Shown here: piece by piece, positions 37,981-48,613 of the stretch | Layout of the letters: each line of letters opens with the position of its first letter | Numbering within the stretch: position 1 is the stretch's first letter | Assembly (NCBI GenBank): GCA_035578905.1 | Contig: JAQJVL010000153.1 | Span: forward strand, 585,501 to 649,500 | Direction: 5' to 3' | Source: Stictocephala bisonia | Lineage: Eukaryota > Arthropoda > Insecta > Hemiptera > Membracidae | DNA: 64,000 bases | Notes under the pieces: model-generated | Told to the model about the DNA's origin: nothing | What the model saw: only the letters and a program-made list of their open reading frames with translations | Databases searched by the model: none | Program-made: the position numbers and the translations under genes

Positions 37981-38024
<44 letters not shown>
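37981..38024. repeat. (TA)22 microsatellite inside RT coding sequence
   Basis: Pure TA repeat at the position of a short VYIYE-like stretch in the RT C-terminal domain. Any reading frame of it gives Ile-Tyr repeats, so expansion adds no stop codons but does shift the frame downstream. Confidence 0.95.
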
Positions 38025-38027
<3 letters not shown>

Positions 38028-39560
38028 TGAAAACTGTCATTATTCCCAAAGCAGGAAAATGATGCTTGGCCGACTCAAACCATTTCAATTTAAGCATAAT
38101 CCTAACAGCATTTTTTTGCATTTTCAAAATTCTGTTTAAATTTTCAGTTGATGTTCCTCCATATACAGAAATTCCAAAAGAAATATGTGAATGGATAAAA
38201 GCAAAATATACAGATTTCAGTGTAATTAAGTCACAAAGCCGAGCCAATTTTCTAAGAGCAAATAGTCCAGTTGATATTTTTTTGGAAATGTTATTGACAT
38301 GCGAGTGCCAAGTAAGATATTTATCAACTTGTAATCCAAGAAATTTAAGTTCATTTACTTCTTCTAAAGCATTGTTATTTATAAAGATATTTGTATCACT
38401 TCTGCTAGAAATTCTTTTATTTGCAGTAAATATAATATATTTAGTTTTATTAGGGTTTATTACTAAATTTAAGTTTGCTAGATATTGTTGAAAAGCTGTA
38501 AGATTACAATATGCATTAATTTCTAAATCTTGTAATTTTTTGCTGGACAATTTTAAATTTATATCATCAGCATATAAAGTGACTTTGCAGCTAGCATTCG
38601 ATTTTAAAAACTGGGGAAGTCCATTAATGTAACATAAAAACAGAAGTGGTCCTAAAATAGATCCCTGAGGGACTCCATAACGTAAAGTGCTCTTAAGTGA
38701 ATTAAATGTTCTTAGGTTGTTACATTTCAAATGATTCACTTCAACATAAGACAATCTGTCAAGTAAGTATGACCTAAACCAAGAAATTGCATGATTTCTT
38801 ATACCCAAGTTTTGAAGAACATCAAGTAACCTACTACGACAAACACTATCAAATGCTCTACTAAGATCCATAAAAACCCCAATAGTGTTTTCACCCTTAT
38901 CAATAGAGTCAATGACTGATTCAATAAATTCAATAGAGGCGCTTATCGCTGATTTGCCACATCTGAAACCATGTTGTTCACTTGTAATAAGATTATTGTC
39001 TTCTAGATATCTAATCAGCTGATTGGCCATTGCCTTTTCATATAATTTAGAAAATGAAGACAAAAGTGATAGTGGTCTATAATTTTCTACGCTTTCGGGG
39101 TTACCTGTTTTAAAAAGGGGCTTGATTTTTGAGATTTTTAGCCGTTTTGGAAAATTTCCAGAAACAAAAGATGAGTTTATTATGTGCGTTAATGGTTTCA
39201 TTAAATTTACCTGAGCAATCTTAATTATAGGCATAGGAACTTCATCATAACCCGTAGAGTATTTGCTATCAAATGAGTTGATTATACAATTCATTTCCTT
39301 TTCAGTTAAAAATGTAGGGGAGAATTGTTTACTAGTAGTATTTGTCTGATAAAGACAAAAAATACCTGCAGGGCAGACAGATTTCAACTGGGGAATGATT
39401 TGAGTATCGACCATGTTATTGTAATAATCACTAAATACTCTAGCTACATCACTAGGATTATTCACTAATGTACCATTAGATCTTAATTTAAAGTTTTTCT
39501 GTTTTACATCATTTTTAGGACCAATTCATTCTTAATAATTTTCCATGAAGTTTTACAAAC

Positions 39561-39710
39561 ATTACTAGATCTATAATTGAGAAAATATATACCTTGTTCA
39601 ATCACTTTATTTCATATACACGACATGTTTCAATCCAGGGTCAATATGATTATCATTACTACATATATTATTTTCAATCCAGGGTCAATATGATTATCAT
39701 TACTAGATCT
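39561..39710. mobile_element. 126-bp insertion with 12-bp target duplication
   Basis: attactagatct occurs at 39561-39572 and again at 39699-39710. Between them is a 126-bp segment holding two near-identical direct copies of tttcaatccagggtcaatat plus gattatcattacta. Joining the flanks across the duplication restores a sensible RT-linker frame (RSSNVCKTSW on the minus strand), so this is a genuine insertion into ORF2. On the minus strand it contains TGAAACATGTCGTG, resembling the ends of Penelope-like elements, but the identity is unproven. Confidence 0.75.
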
Positions 39711-40872
39711 ACTTAACAAAGAGCTATAAAAGTCATGTTTATCTTTAATAAAATTTGTATAGTATTTTTTTTTTTCTTATTTTGAATCATAAACTTCAAT
39801 TCAGGAGTTTTCAAACGTCTGTATATTTTCTTAGAACTTAGGCTTAAGCGGCCGGTGTCATAACTAGAATCTGTATATTTTTGTCAAATTAGTAATTTCA
39901 TCTTTAATTTTTAGTAATTCAACTGATATCCAATTATTGCTTTTAATTTCCCTACATTTTACTTTTGGAAAGCAAAAATCAAAGTAATAAAAAAATATCA
40001 AAAAAACAATCAAACTTATCATATACCGTACATTAGAGTTATAGACATTAATCCAGCTTTCCTTGGATATCATATCAAGAAATAGCTTTTTATTATTTTC
40101 TGAAAACTTTCTTTTGAAAAAATGTAAACTTTTATTATTGTTAGAACTCAAAGCAGGGTTATCCAATTCAAGAACTTGAGCATCATGATCTGATAAATTT
40201 GTAATCAATCCTCTAACATTAAGCTTATCTTTGGGTAAATTAGTAAGGATGTTGTCGATGCATGTCTCAGCTGTATCACATATTCTAGTAGGAAAATCTA
40301 TCAAATAACTAATTCCATGACTCCTTAATATATTTTTGAACTCTCTTGTTTCTCTACAATTAATCAAGACATTTATGTTAAAATCTCCACATATTACAAT
40401 ATTAGGACATTTCTTTACAATTCTCAATATTAAAATGTTTAATCTTTCCAAGAATTCAAAAAAATTAGAACTGGGTGAACGATATATTCCTATTACAATA
40501 AATTGAACAGAACCAAAAATAAGTTTTGTAGCACAGAATTCAAATATTTTGTCCTCTAATATATTTGTATCAATTAAATCATTTAAAAATATTTGTCTGT
40601 ACTTAATATTCTCTTTAGAAACAATCATAACACCCCCTTTATTACTATATTTTCTACAATAAAAAGCATTCAAGGTATAACCATAAATTTTTATGCTATT
40701 AATTTCACTATCTTAACATTGTGTTCTGACAGAATAACTATTGTGGGATCAATTTTAAACAAAACAATTTGTAGAGATTCCAGATGACTAACTAAACTCT
40801 CAATATTTTGGTGAAATATGGTAATTTTTGTAATTAATTTTTTTTCCTTAAGCATATAAACATCTTTATCCG

Positions 40873-43661
40873 TTATGTTACATCTTTTGAATGAATTAAA
40901 GGAAAATTTGTCATAGATTGATCTGTTTTGTTATGTGGAGTATTAGCAGTATTTACTTGACAATTATTTACATGCAAAAATGACTCATTCGTCCCAACAC
41001 TTGATACATATTCATCACTCAAGGTATCAGAACCTGAAATTTCACTTGGTAAATTATTAAAAACATCACTTCTAAAACAACTTGCTGATCCTTGATGGTT
41101 TGTAGGAGCATCAAGCTCATAATCATCCACAAGACGAAGAACAGTAGTGTATTTTTCCAAGTTAGAGTTAACAGCTACCCCCTTGACTGCTTCACTATAG
41201 GATGGCACTCCTGGAACAACTATCAGGTAAGGAGTCCCTGTCAGGTCAGAGGTTGCAAGTTCTGGACTTGGCCATCCTCGCCATGGTGAAGATGTTGATA
41301 TGATTGATAAGTCTAAGTCTTGATTCAGCAGGCTTTGTGGCAATGTCTTGAACTCACAGATTGTTCTCTTTAAACTATTTAAAAAATCTTCATGTGAAAG
41401 TCCTATTCTTGACTTGTTCCAATGCTGACTATATAATATAATGTTAATGGTGGCTCGTATTTCTTGTTGAAATTTGCTAAGATTGGCAACAAAATGGTCA
41501 AGTTGTATCTTGTCTCTTATACAACCCATGGGAGAGAGAATCAGATATTTGAAATTCCTTTCCTTAAAATCTTTTAAAAACTGGTTAAAAGCAGAGTCAT
41601 AATCCTCCTTATTCGGTTTAGTGTTGTATTTTGGTTTTGTGACTAAACCATAAATCCCGGCTTCACCATTTCTCTGCTGGAAAGTCAGTTTTGAGGACAC
41701 ATAATCTCTAGCAGAAGGTTTACCAAACATTTCTCTAAATACAACCGCCACCCCAGCTGACATATGGTGCTCATGACCTAAATCTGCTGATATGCAGTGA
41801 GAGAAGGCAACTGATGCGTTCTTCCTAAGTCTTGAAATCATGATTCCCATGTGAACATCACTTATTAGAATTTGATTTTCCTGCTCGAGTTTGTTACATA
41901 CAGGCTTAGGATAAATTTGCCAATTCTTGTTAAGTTGAGGATTCATATTTTTAGAAGATATTATCATATTGTAGATCATTTTAGAAACAAACCTTTTGCC
42001 ATGTCTGTTAATATGGAGGCCATGTTTTGTATGGCGCCACCTCTCAAGCAAGTAAAGGTCAAGAAGATGTACTCTTGAGTATTTATAAGCTAATTGTCTG
42101 ATTTCTATATTGATGTCTGAAATCAGCTTATGTTTCACATTGGCGCATTGAAGATCGTAACGATATGGCACAGTTGCCAAAATTATGTTAGTGTGCCTTA
42201 AATTTTGGATTTGATTCTCAAGTAAATTTATAAGTTTATATGTCAGGGTAGAGAAATCAGAACTCTTAAAATCATCAGCATCATTGCATCCCGCAATTAT
42301 GACAACCCAGTCGTTCTCAGCATATGATGTCAGATTTTGGTTGTCAGCGACTGATTTTAATATATTTTCTAAATTCGCTCCAGGTTGTATATGACCGAAA
42401 ACCTTGCCTTTATTATTTAACATTATATGCAAAAAGTTAGTAACGTCTCTACCTTCACTATCAGAGTAAAGAGTCAAATTCAAAATATCTGTTTGGTTTA
42501 TTTCTTGTTTTTTAATGTCAGATTATGGAAAAAACCTATTATGTCTTAATACTTTCGAACATGTATCATCTTGATTTATTATTTTTGTAGGCTTTCTTGT
42601 ATTAGTGTAAGGGGTTTCTTCTTAGCAAGAATGTAAGGTTGTATCCTGAGTTTTTTTACACACTTGATTTGTGTTTAACACTTGATGAAGCAACTCTTCA
42701 TTAGCTAAAGCATTTTTTACCATAAGAGACATAACAATATTTTTAGGAGTGTTGTAACCATTTGTTATAACATAGGACAAATATGACCGTTTTTTTAATG
42801 CAACCTATTTCATTTAAATATGGTATTTCTAGAGTACCGAGAGGTTTAGATTCAATTAAATGCAAAATGAAGCACATGCTGCTTTGCAAAACTGCTGCAA
42901 TTGCTAGTATTCCACAATCATATGAATTTCTTTGAGAGGGGCCTTTTACTTGTTTTATTTCTGGAGTTGTCAGTAAACAAAAATAGTTGGCAAGTTTATC
43001 TGCTACTTTTTTAGCAGAATACAAGTTATGATTATTTAAAGAGTCATAGTAATAGTATTTTTGCTCAACTTTACTATAAACCAAAACACTCCAGTGCATA
43101 CCACTATCTTGGAAACCATCTGAACTGTCATTTATGGGCATTATAATTGTGTCACTACTTTTTACTACTTGCAAATCCAGATATTCGTTAATATCCGTAA
43201 GAGTTTTTATTGCTTGGGTTAAACATGGATTGAGTAGATGTATTTTTCTTCCATTACCTATTCAATGCTAAAATATCGAAATAAGATGTAATAGATTCAT
43301 CAGAAAGCCAGGAGGGGGTGGTCAAATTAATTTTATTTTCTAACAGAGTATTTTTATTCCTTAAACATTTATTTTCCTCAGACAGTATATTATAATCTTG
43401 TTTTAGTTTTTTGTATTGTTCTTCAGAGCAGTAACTGGGTATCCCTACTGTGTTATCAGTTTCCAATGGAACATTCACTGTATTTTTATTAGTTTGTTTT
43501 TTTCAATAAACTTAGAGTTTTTGTTATTAAGATATTTAGTTGATACTTTATTTGAAGGAGTTTTGACAATGTCTGTAATAATTTGAGATTTTCCTCTTTC
43601 TTTAATGTATGATCTTGTTTTTATCAACGGGCTGTTTACTGTTATTTTTATTAACTGTCAT
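40873..43661 (-). pseudogene. ORF1 with Ulp1 protease, SGNH esterase and macrodomain
   Basis: ATG at 43661, then a basic, Asn-rich N-terminus and a short coiled coil (43350-43478). The Ulp1/C48 protease domain starts SWLSDESITSYFDIL and, after a frameshift near 43256, continues with HW (43096), YYYYDS, and Q with C in QRNSYDCG (C at 42914-42916): a complete His/Asp/Gln/Cys set. After a linker with a frameshift and two stops comes an SGNH esterase (S in SDSEGRD near 42459, PGA, GCND near 42290, GLHINRHG near 42015). Next is a macrodomain (about 41820-41430: SHCISADL, SAGVAVVFREMFG, LVTKPKY, LSPMGCIRDKIQL). The Lys and Asp in the last two blocks match the positions used by TARG1/OARD1. A further 180 residues match nothing I know. 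PHD is absent. Confidence 0.85.
40903..40909 (-). promoter_or_regulatory. Candidate -1 frameshift site A_AAT_TTT
   Basis: On the minus strand, ac-AAATTTT-cc is read in the ORF1 frame as (ac)A AAT TTT, fitting X_XXY_YYZ, ten codons before the ORF1 stop (40873-40875). After a -1 slip the frame is open through CNITDKDVYM into the endonuclease. An AUG 20 nt beyond the ORF1 stop offers reinitiation as an alternative. Confidence 0.42.
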
Positions 43662-44952
43662 TTTAAATAACAAACAATAATGCTGGCAATATATATAATA
43701 CCAAATATTTAATACATTTTAGATTATTTAATTTTTCATAATGCTGTTTATAATATTACTACTATTTAATTGATTAAGTAAAAATAAGTTTTCAATTATA
43801 AAAAAATGTTACTATTTTAATTTATTTCAACAATTCCAAACACTCAGTTTACTTGTCATTAACAAGATTCAAGGTTAGTGCAGCAAGGTTGACAAATTCC
43901 AAACAAGTGAAGCTGGTACAAAGTTCACTTCTGCCTTGAATTGAAGCTCATTGCTCAATATTGAATGTATCAGTTGACTAGTCAGTCAAACCCAGACAGG
44001 GAATTACTCAAGTAGTAAAATTCAGTTTAGTCTCTCTCTGTTAGTTATCTATCAATTAATTCAATTACAAACTGTTAATACCTTTAGCTAGTTTCGCAAT
44101 TGTATACTAATATCAAAATCACATTTAATTGTCTTCTTCAAAGAACCATTGATTATTTTAGACAATAAAGAAAAATACAATTTGCAAAGAAACATGTGAT
44201 TTTTATTATGAGAGCAATGTAAGTAAACTATATTTAATTATTTCTTACATAATAGCAATTATAAAATAAAACTTATTACTTGTATACAGTATAAAGTAAA
44301 TACTTCCCCATTTATCTTCTTACAAATATATCAACAAAAATTCACAGTAACTATAAAAACTTAGGTTTTATCTAGTGCACTATTTACAACCATATCCTGA
44401 CATTCCTGAACATTCCTGAAGCCCTTATTCTTCTTCCGTGACATACAGTATACAGGGTCCATCCGCCAACCATACATGTTCTGTAGAGATAGCCCACCTA
44501 CCTATACATGTTTGGTTGTACATACAGGGTTCAAACAATTCATGTTTCAAACTTCAGGATAGTTCCTTGGATCAAAATAAATGTAAAATAAACGGTTCTC
44601 ACTCTGTTCTGTGTGTGCCTTGAGCTTACCCTCAGGCTCTCTGCCCATGTAGGCTCATTCCCCTCATTATTTATATAAATATAGGAATTTGATAAAAATT
44701 AATGCTTTTAATTTTTTGTCATTATATTTATTATTAATTTGATTTTCTGTTTTTATGCGATAGGGTTATTAGTCTTGTGTCATACACTTTCTTGTTAATC
44801 CTTGTAACTGAGGTAATCACTGGAATAGATGTCAAATGTTGTAAATATCAGTAATCTGTACATTATCTACCACATCAATAGTCTTGAATTTAAAATACTT
44901 TACTCAGTTTTAATATATTTTAATTTAGTTTGAATAATTATTTTGTTTTCAG
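43662..44952. other. Intron 4, 3' end
   Basis: Probably includes the 5' UTR of the minus-strand element just below, then unassigned AT-rich sequence. A block at 44628-44663 (cttgagcttaccctcaggct...catgtaggctcatt) resembles 53831-53873 (cttgagcctacgcacaggtc...catgtaggctcatt), so it is a dispersed repeat. The stretch ends in ttttgttttcag, the acceptor for the next exon. Confidence 0.4.
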
Positions 44953-45127
44953 GAAAAACTTCAACTCATGCTTTAGTGTATGCACGTCTCTTCACTTCAG
45001 ATGGTGTGGACCATGGTCTACACGCATTTGTCACTCCCATCAGGGACTCCCATACACTGTTACCCTTTCCTGGAGTTACGGTCGGTGACATGGGGGAGAA
45101 AGCAGGGCTCAATGGAGTTGATAATGG
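44953..45127 (+). CDS. ACOX3: ACOX3-like exon 6
   Basis: A 175-nt exon entering in phase 1 and leaving in phase 2, bounded by TTTTCAG and GTAGGT (45128). Joined to exon 5 it reads [14 protein letters not shown], then [54 protein letters not shown]...IRD and PGV.VGD.G.K.G.NG.DNG are hallmark blocks of acyl-CoA oxidases around the flavin site. The perfect phase match across a 23.9-kb intron full of retroelements indicates that the gene is still intact here. Confidence 0.96.
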
Positions 45128-45478
45128 GTAGGTCTCATTGTTACTTTAGTGAATATTTATTAAGTATTATACATTAATTTTGTTTGTTTTAGTAGGTGTA
45201 TATAATATGTATCAAAGCTAGACAGTTAAAAATCCCAAGTTGTAAGCTGTTCTTTATTTTTTTATACATAAATATAACTATTGCCATGAAATATAATCTT
45301 TTATCTGTTATAAATGAAAATCCCCAATTATTTAGCCATGGAAATAAAAGAAAACTAGTAATATAGCTTGCAAAAAGTTAAATTCAAACATTTACAAATT
45401 TTTACAAAACATATCTCCAGACAATGCAGTACCGTTTTCACTCAAATAAAATGCAAAATAGCTCTAAAAATATAAATA

Positions 45479-46816
45479 CAGGGCGGCGCAAAAAGAATGC
45501 ATGGATTTGAGTAACGTAGTACCAGTGGAGGGGAGCGGTCAGTGACCGCCGAGCGACGCCATTTTGTTGGTTGAAGCGTCCAGTTTTAGTAGCAATGGAG
45601 CAGTGGAATGTGCAGCATCGCGTGTTCGCTGTTGAACACTATTTCAAATCAAATAAATCTGTCATCACTGTTCAACGAAAATTTCGTTTACAGTTTAATG
45701 TCGCATGTAATGGTTCGGTATCTGATCGCAACTCGATACTTCGTTGGGTTAACTCGTTTCCTACAACAGGATCAGTGTTGAAGAGTAAATCGACTGGTCG
45801 CCCTCGTACGGCGCGAACTCCGCAAAATGTTGAAAGTGTCAGAGCCTCAGTTCTTGAAAGTCCTCACCGCTCGACTAGACGGCGTGCTCCAACCTTGGGG
45901 ATATCACGTCGATCGCTACAGCGCATCCTGACATGTGAGTTACAATTCCACCCTTACAAGATAATGATTGTTCAGGAGCTCCATGAACGTGATTTTCACG
46001 AACGAAGAGTTTTTTGTGAGAGAATGCTTGATGTCGTTGGAAATGACAATAATGTTGTAATGCTGAGTGATGAAGCTCATTTCCACTTGAATAGCTCAGT
46101 AAACAAGCAGAATTGCCGCTATTGGGCAGCTCACAACCCACAGGAAATGCATCAAAAACCACTGCATTGTCCTAAAGTTACAGTATGGTGTGGGGTCTCT
46201 AAAATTGGCATCGTTGGACCTTATTTTTTTGAAGGGCGTGACCAAACAGTCACTGTTAATTCTGAACGATACGTGACAATGCTACGCACATATTTGCAGC
46301 CAAATCTTGAAGCTTTGGGGTCGATATGGAACAAACATGGTTTCAACAGGATGGAGCCACAGCCCACACGAGTAATCAATCTATGGCTGTCGTTCGAGGA
46401 ATGTTTCCTGATCACGTGATTTCACGTTTCGGGGATCTCCATTGGCCTGCACGTTCGCCAGATTTGACTCCTTGCGACTTCTTTTTATGGGGACACCTGA
46501 AATTCAAAGTTTATCGTCATAAACCTCGGTCACTCGAAGGCTGCAATAAGTGAAGAAATTGCTGCTGTATCACAGGACACTTTGAACAAAGTTATGGAAA
46601 ACTTTGAAGAGAGACTTGCAATGTGTATTCATGCAGAAGGACGCCATCTTTCTGATGTTATTTTTAAAAATTAGTTAATTGTCTTATAATTATTAACACC
46701 CAACTCTCAAATTGGGTTGTTTGATGATTGTTTTGGTGTAATTAAAATTTTTGTGTGATTAAAATTAACCAACTTATAGCTTTTTAAAATCCATGCGTTC
46801 TTTTTGCACCACCCTT
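45479..46816 (+). mobile_element. Mariner-family transposon (DD41D, rosa-like), inactive
   Basis: A 1338-bp element in intron 5. The left terminus, cagggcggcgcaaaaagaat, matches the reversed right terminus, aagggtggtgcaaaaagaac, over about 31 bp with few mismatches. TA dinucleotides lie at both edges (45477-45478 and 46817-46818), the signature of Tc1/mariner insertion. Size, termini and transposase all agree. Confidence 0.92.
45595..46674 (+). pseudogene. Mariner-type transposase with two frameshifts
   Basis: From the ATG at 45595: an N-terminal helix-turn-helix region (VFAVEHYFKSNKSVITVQR), a second one with TGRPRTART (hook-like GRPR), then the catalytic domain with the first D in MLSDEAHF. 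A frameshift near 46325 moves to the frame with the second D (FQQDGATAH) and the third D in SPDLTPCDFFLWG. A second frameshift near 46535 restores EEIAAVSQDTLNKV to a TAG at 46672-46674. I count 41 residues between the second and third aspartates, giving DD41D as in the rosa lineage rather than the usual DD34D. All catalytic residues survive, but the frame is broken, so the copy is inactive. Confidence 0.9.
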
Positions 46817-48613
46817 TATAAGAAGAATAATAACTATTACAAAATAGGAGGCATGTTTTAAAAATAAATACTGTTTTAGAATTATACCTTGTAGCGCTGA
46901 CTTCGGCGCTTTGGCCATCTTGGTTTAACAAATCGTCACCATTCCAATTGTAACATTCTAGGAATCTGAAAAACTGCCTGAACAATTGTTTTTGTGATTC
47001 TCAATCAGCATTTTTGAAACTAAGCATGAGTATAACTTTTTGTACTTTAAACGTTCTGTAACTATTTCATAAATTACACATCTTGATACTGAAGGAAACT
47101 AAGTAAGCAAAGCATCTGTTCTCAATGACTTTTTTATAAAGTATTTACACTAAGTAATAAATAAAAGTTGTCCTCTTCGTTCCTTATCATGCACATCTTA
47201 AAAGCTCTCACCTGTTTCCATACCATCCCATCACCCATTCTGTTTTTTCCATAAACTTCACAGATCCCACAGTGAATGTCAGCTGCTTTCACACCTTTAG
47301 TGATAAGAAAACTTACCACAGCTCGTACTTAATAGTCACAACCTAAAACACTGTCGAATGGATCCGTAATGGTTGCTGTATCTTGCCAACAGATAGTGTA
47401 CTACAGCGCTCCAACAGAGAAATTAAAATATGGTACTTACTTTAAAAACATGCCTCTTATTACTTAAATCACATATTGCAAAACTAATCAATATTAATAA
47501 TTTAAAAAAATAATATATGTATTAAAATAATAACTTATGTAACTCAAAATTACATTATACTACCAAATAATTTCTAATTTGGCTAAAAATCACTGTTACA
47601 AACATTAATTATTTTTATTATTATATAAAGCAACACATAAATATAAGCAAAACTTCCAGTCTGAGAGATACGCAGGATTGTCTTCTAAGGGTTGTTGATA
47701 CACTACAAAAACACATGTACCTGACGCAACTGTGAAACCAACCACTGAGACAAAATTCCTCTTTAATAATTATACCCACAAATTCATCATATCTTACCTT
47801 CATGTTAGTAGTTTCTTTTCTCTAAATGCTCATAAACTAGTAAAGTAAATGTGAGCTGATATTTACACTCAAATTTATACTGATTGACATGTTTTTCATT
47901 TAAGAAAAAGGAAAATTATTTTTTACCTGCGATAAAATCAATCTATCGTAATATTATTTAATCAATATTCTTTACAATAAGAACTATATTAATTCTGTTA
48001 GGAGTGTCTTACCAAAAACAATTTGTTTATTAAATCGTAAAATATGAGTGTTGTATGAGAAAATTCTACTTTTGAAGCAGCATGTCAGACTCCTGCTGAT
48101 CGGCTCGTCCAGGCGCGATTCGGCCGCGCTCACCCGTTCCACCACACCACCGATTTACTGACAGACCCATCCTCTCCTTCCACCCACTTAGAGGAGTTAG
48201 ATAACATAAGTAGGGTGGAATACATGCTAATAACTAATCAAATGTATTGTCCTACGAGATGTTACCAAAATAACCATATAAAAATACAAATGTATTATTT
48301 ACAATAAATTAATTTATTTCCACTTTCAAATACAAATTAAAATAAACATAAATTGCTTGGAAATATTTCACTATTAAGTCCAGTAGTGATGGCTATGGTT
48401 CACCTATCTTGACTTATCAAACAGTTGTACTGATAATTTACTGATAAGCGTGGCCCACTGCTGCATTCTGGTAAACCTTACCTAATTTCCGGATAAACAA
48501 ATCTTATTTTCACACCTAAACTAATACAATTTAAATTCACTTAAAACTAGTCCAAATTCACTTTATACATATTTCAACTAATTATTTTTATCTCTACAAA
48601 CAATAAACTTTTA
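46817..48613. other. Intron 5, middle part
   Basis: No gene or transposon coding sequence was recognised. 48080-48200 is markedly GC-rich (ggctcgtccaggcgcgattc, ggccgcgctcacccg) against AT-rich flanks. It has no open frame or RNA structure that I can name. Confidence 0.4.

Larger units (their letters stand above)
37800..40870 (-). pseudogene. Non-LTR ORF2: AP-endonuclease and RT, disrupted
   Basis: The endonuclease runs from about 40850: FHQNIESL and VILSEHN, then after a frameshift near 40715 IYGYTLNAFYC, GIYRSPSS, CGDFNINV, CIDNILTN and LSDHDAQ. The RT (39465 down) has YRPLSLLSSF, FMDLSRAFDSV, GVPQGSILGPLLFL, catalytic YADDINL and LKFLGLQVD. A (TA)22 tract at 37981-38024 lies in frame near the C-terminus and encodes alternating Ile-Tyr. 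The true tail (LGHHHSYNTRN) continues in another frame after it. A 126-bp insertion (39573-39698) also interrupts it between endonuclease and RT. ORF2 is in the -1 frame relative to ORF1. Confidence 0.88.
37508..43661 (-). mobile_element. Long non-LTR retrotransposon with Ulp1-SGNH-macro ORF1
   Basis: Minus-strand order: ORF1 (43661 to 40873), ORF2 (about 40870 to 37800), 3' UTR, and a TTTGATTTGATTTGATTT tail at 37515-37534. Both ORFs are nearly full length but broken by frameshifts, stops, a short insertion and an expanded TA microsatellite. The 5' UTR probably extends above 43661 without a visible boundary. It occupies the 3' end of intron 4, antisense to the host gene. Confidence 0.88.

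Noticed and set aside
38066..38491. Open frame of 141 codons on the + strand
   Set aside because: It is the antisense shadow of the non-LTR RT on the minus strand and has no independent homology.
45571..45594. Mariner transposase starting at 45571
   Set aside because: That position is TTG. The first ATG in frame is 45595, and the conserved protein begins there.
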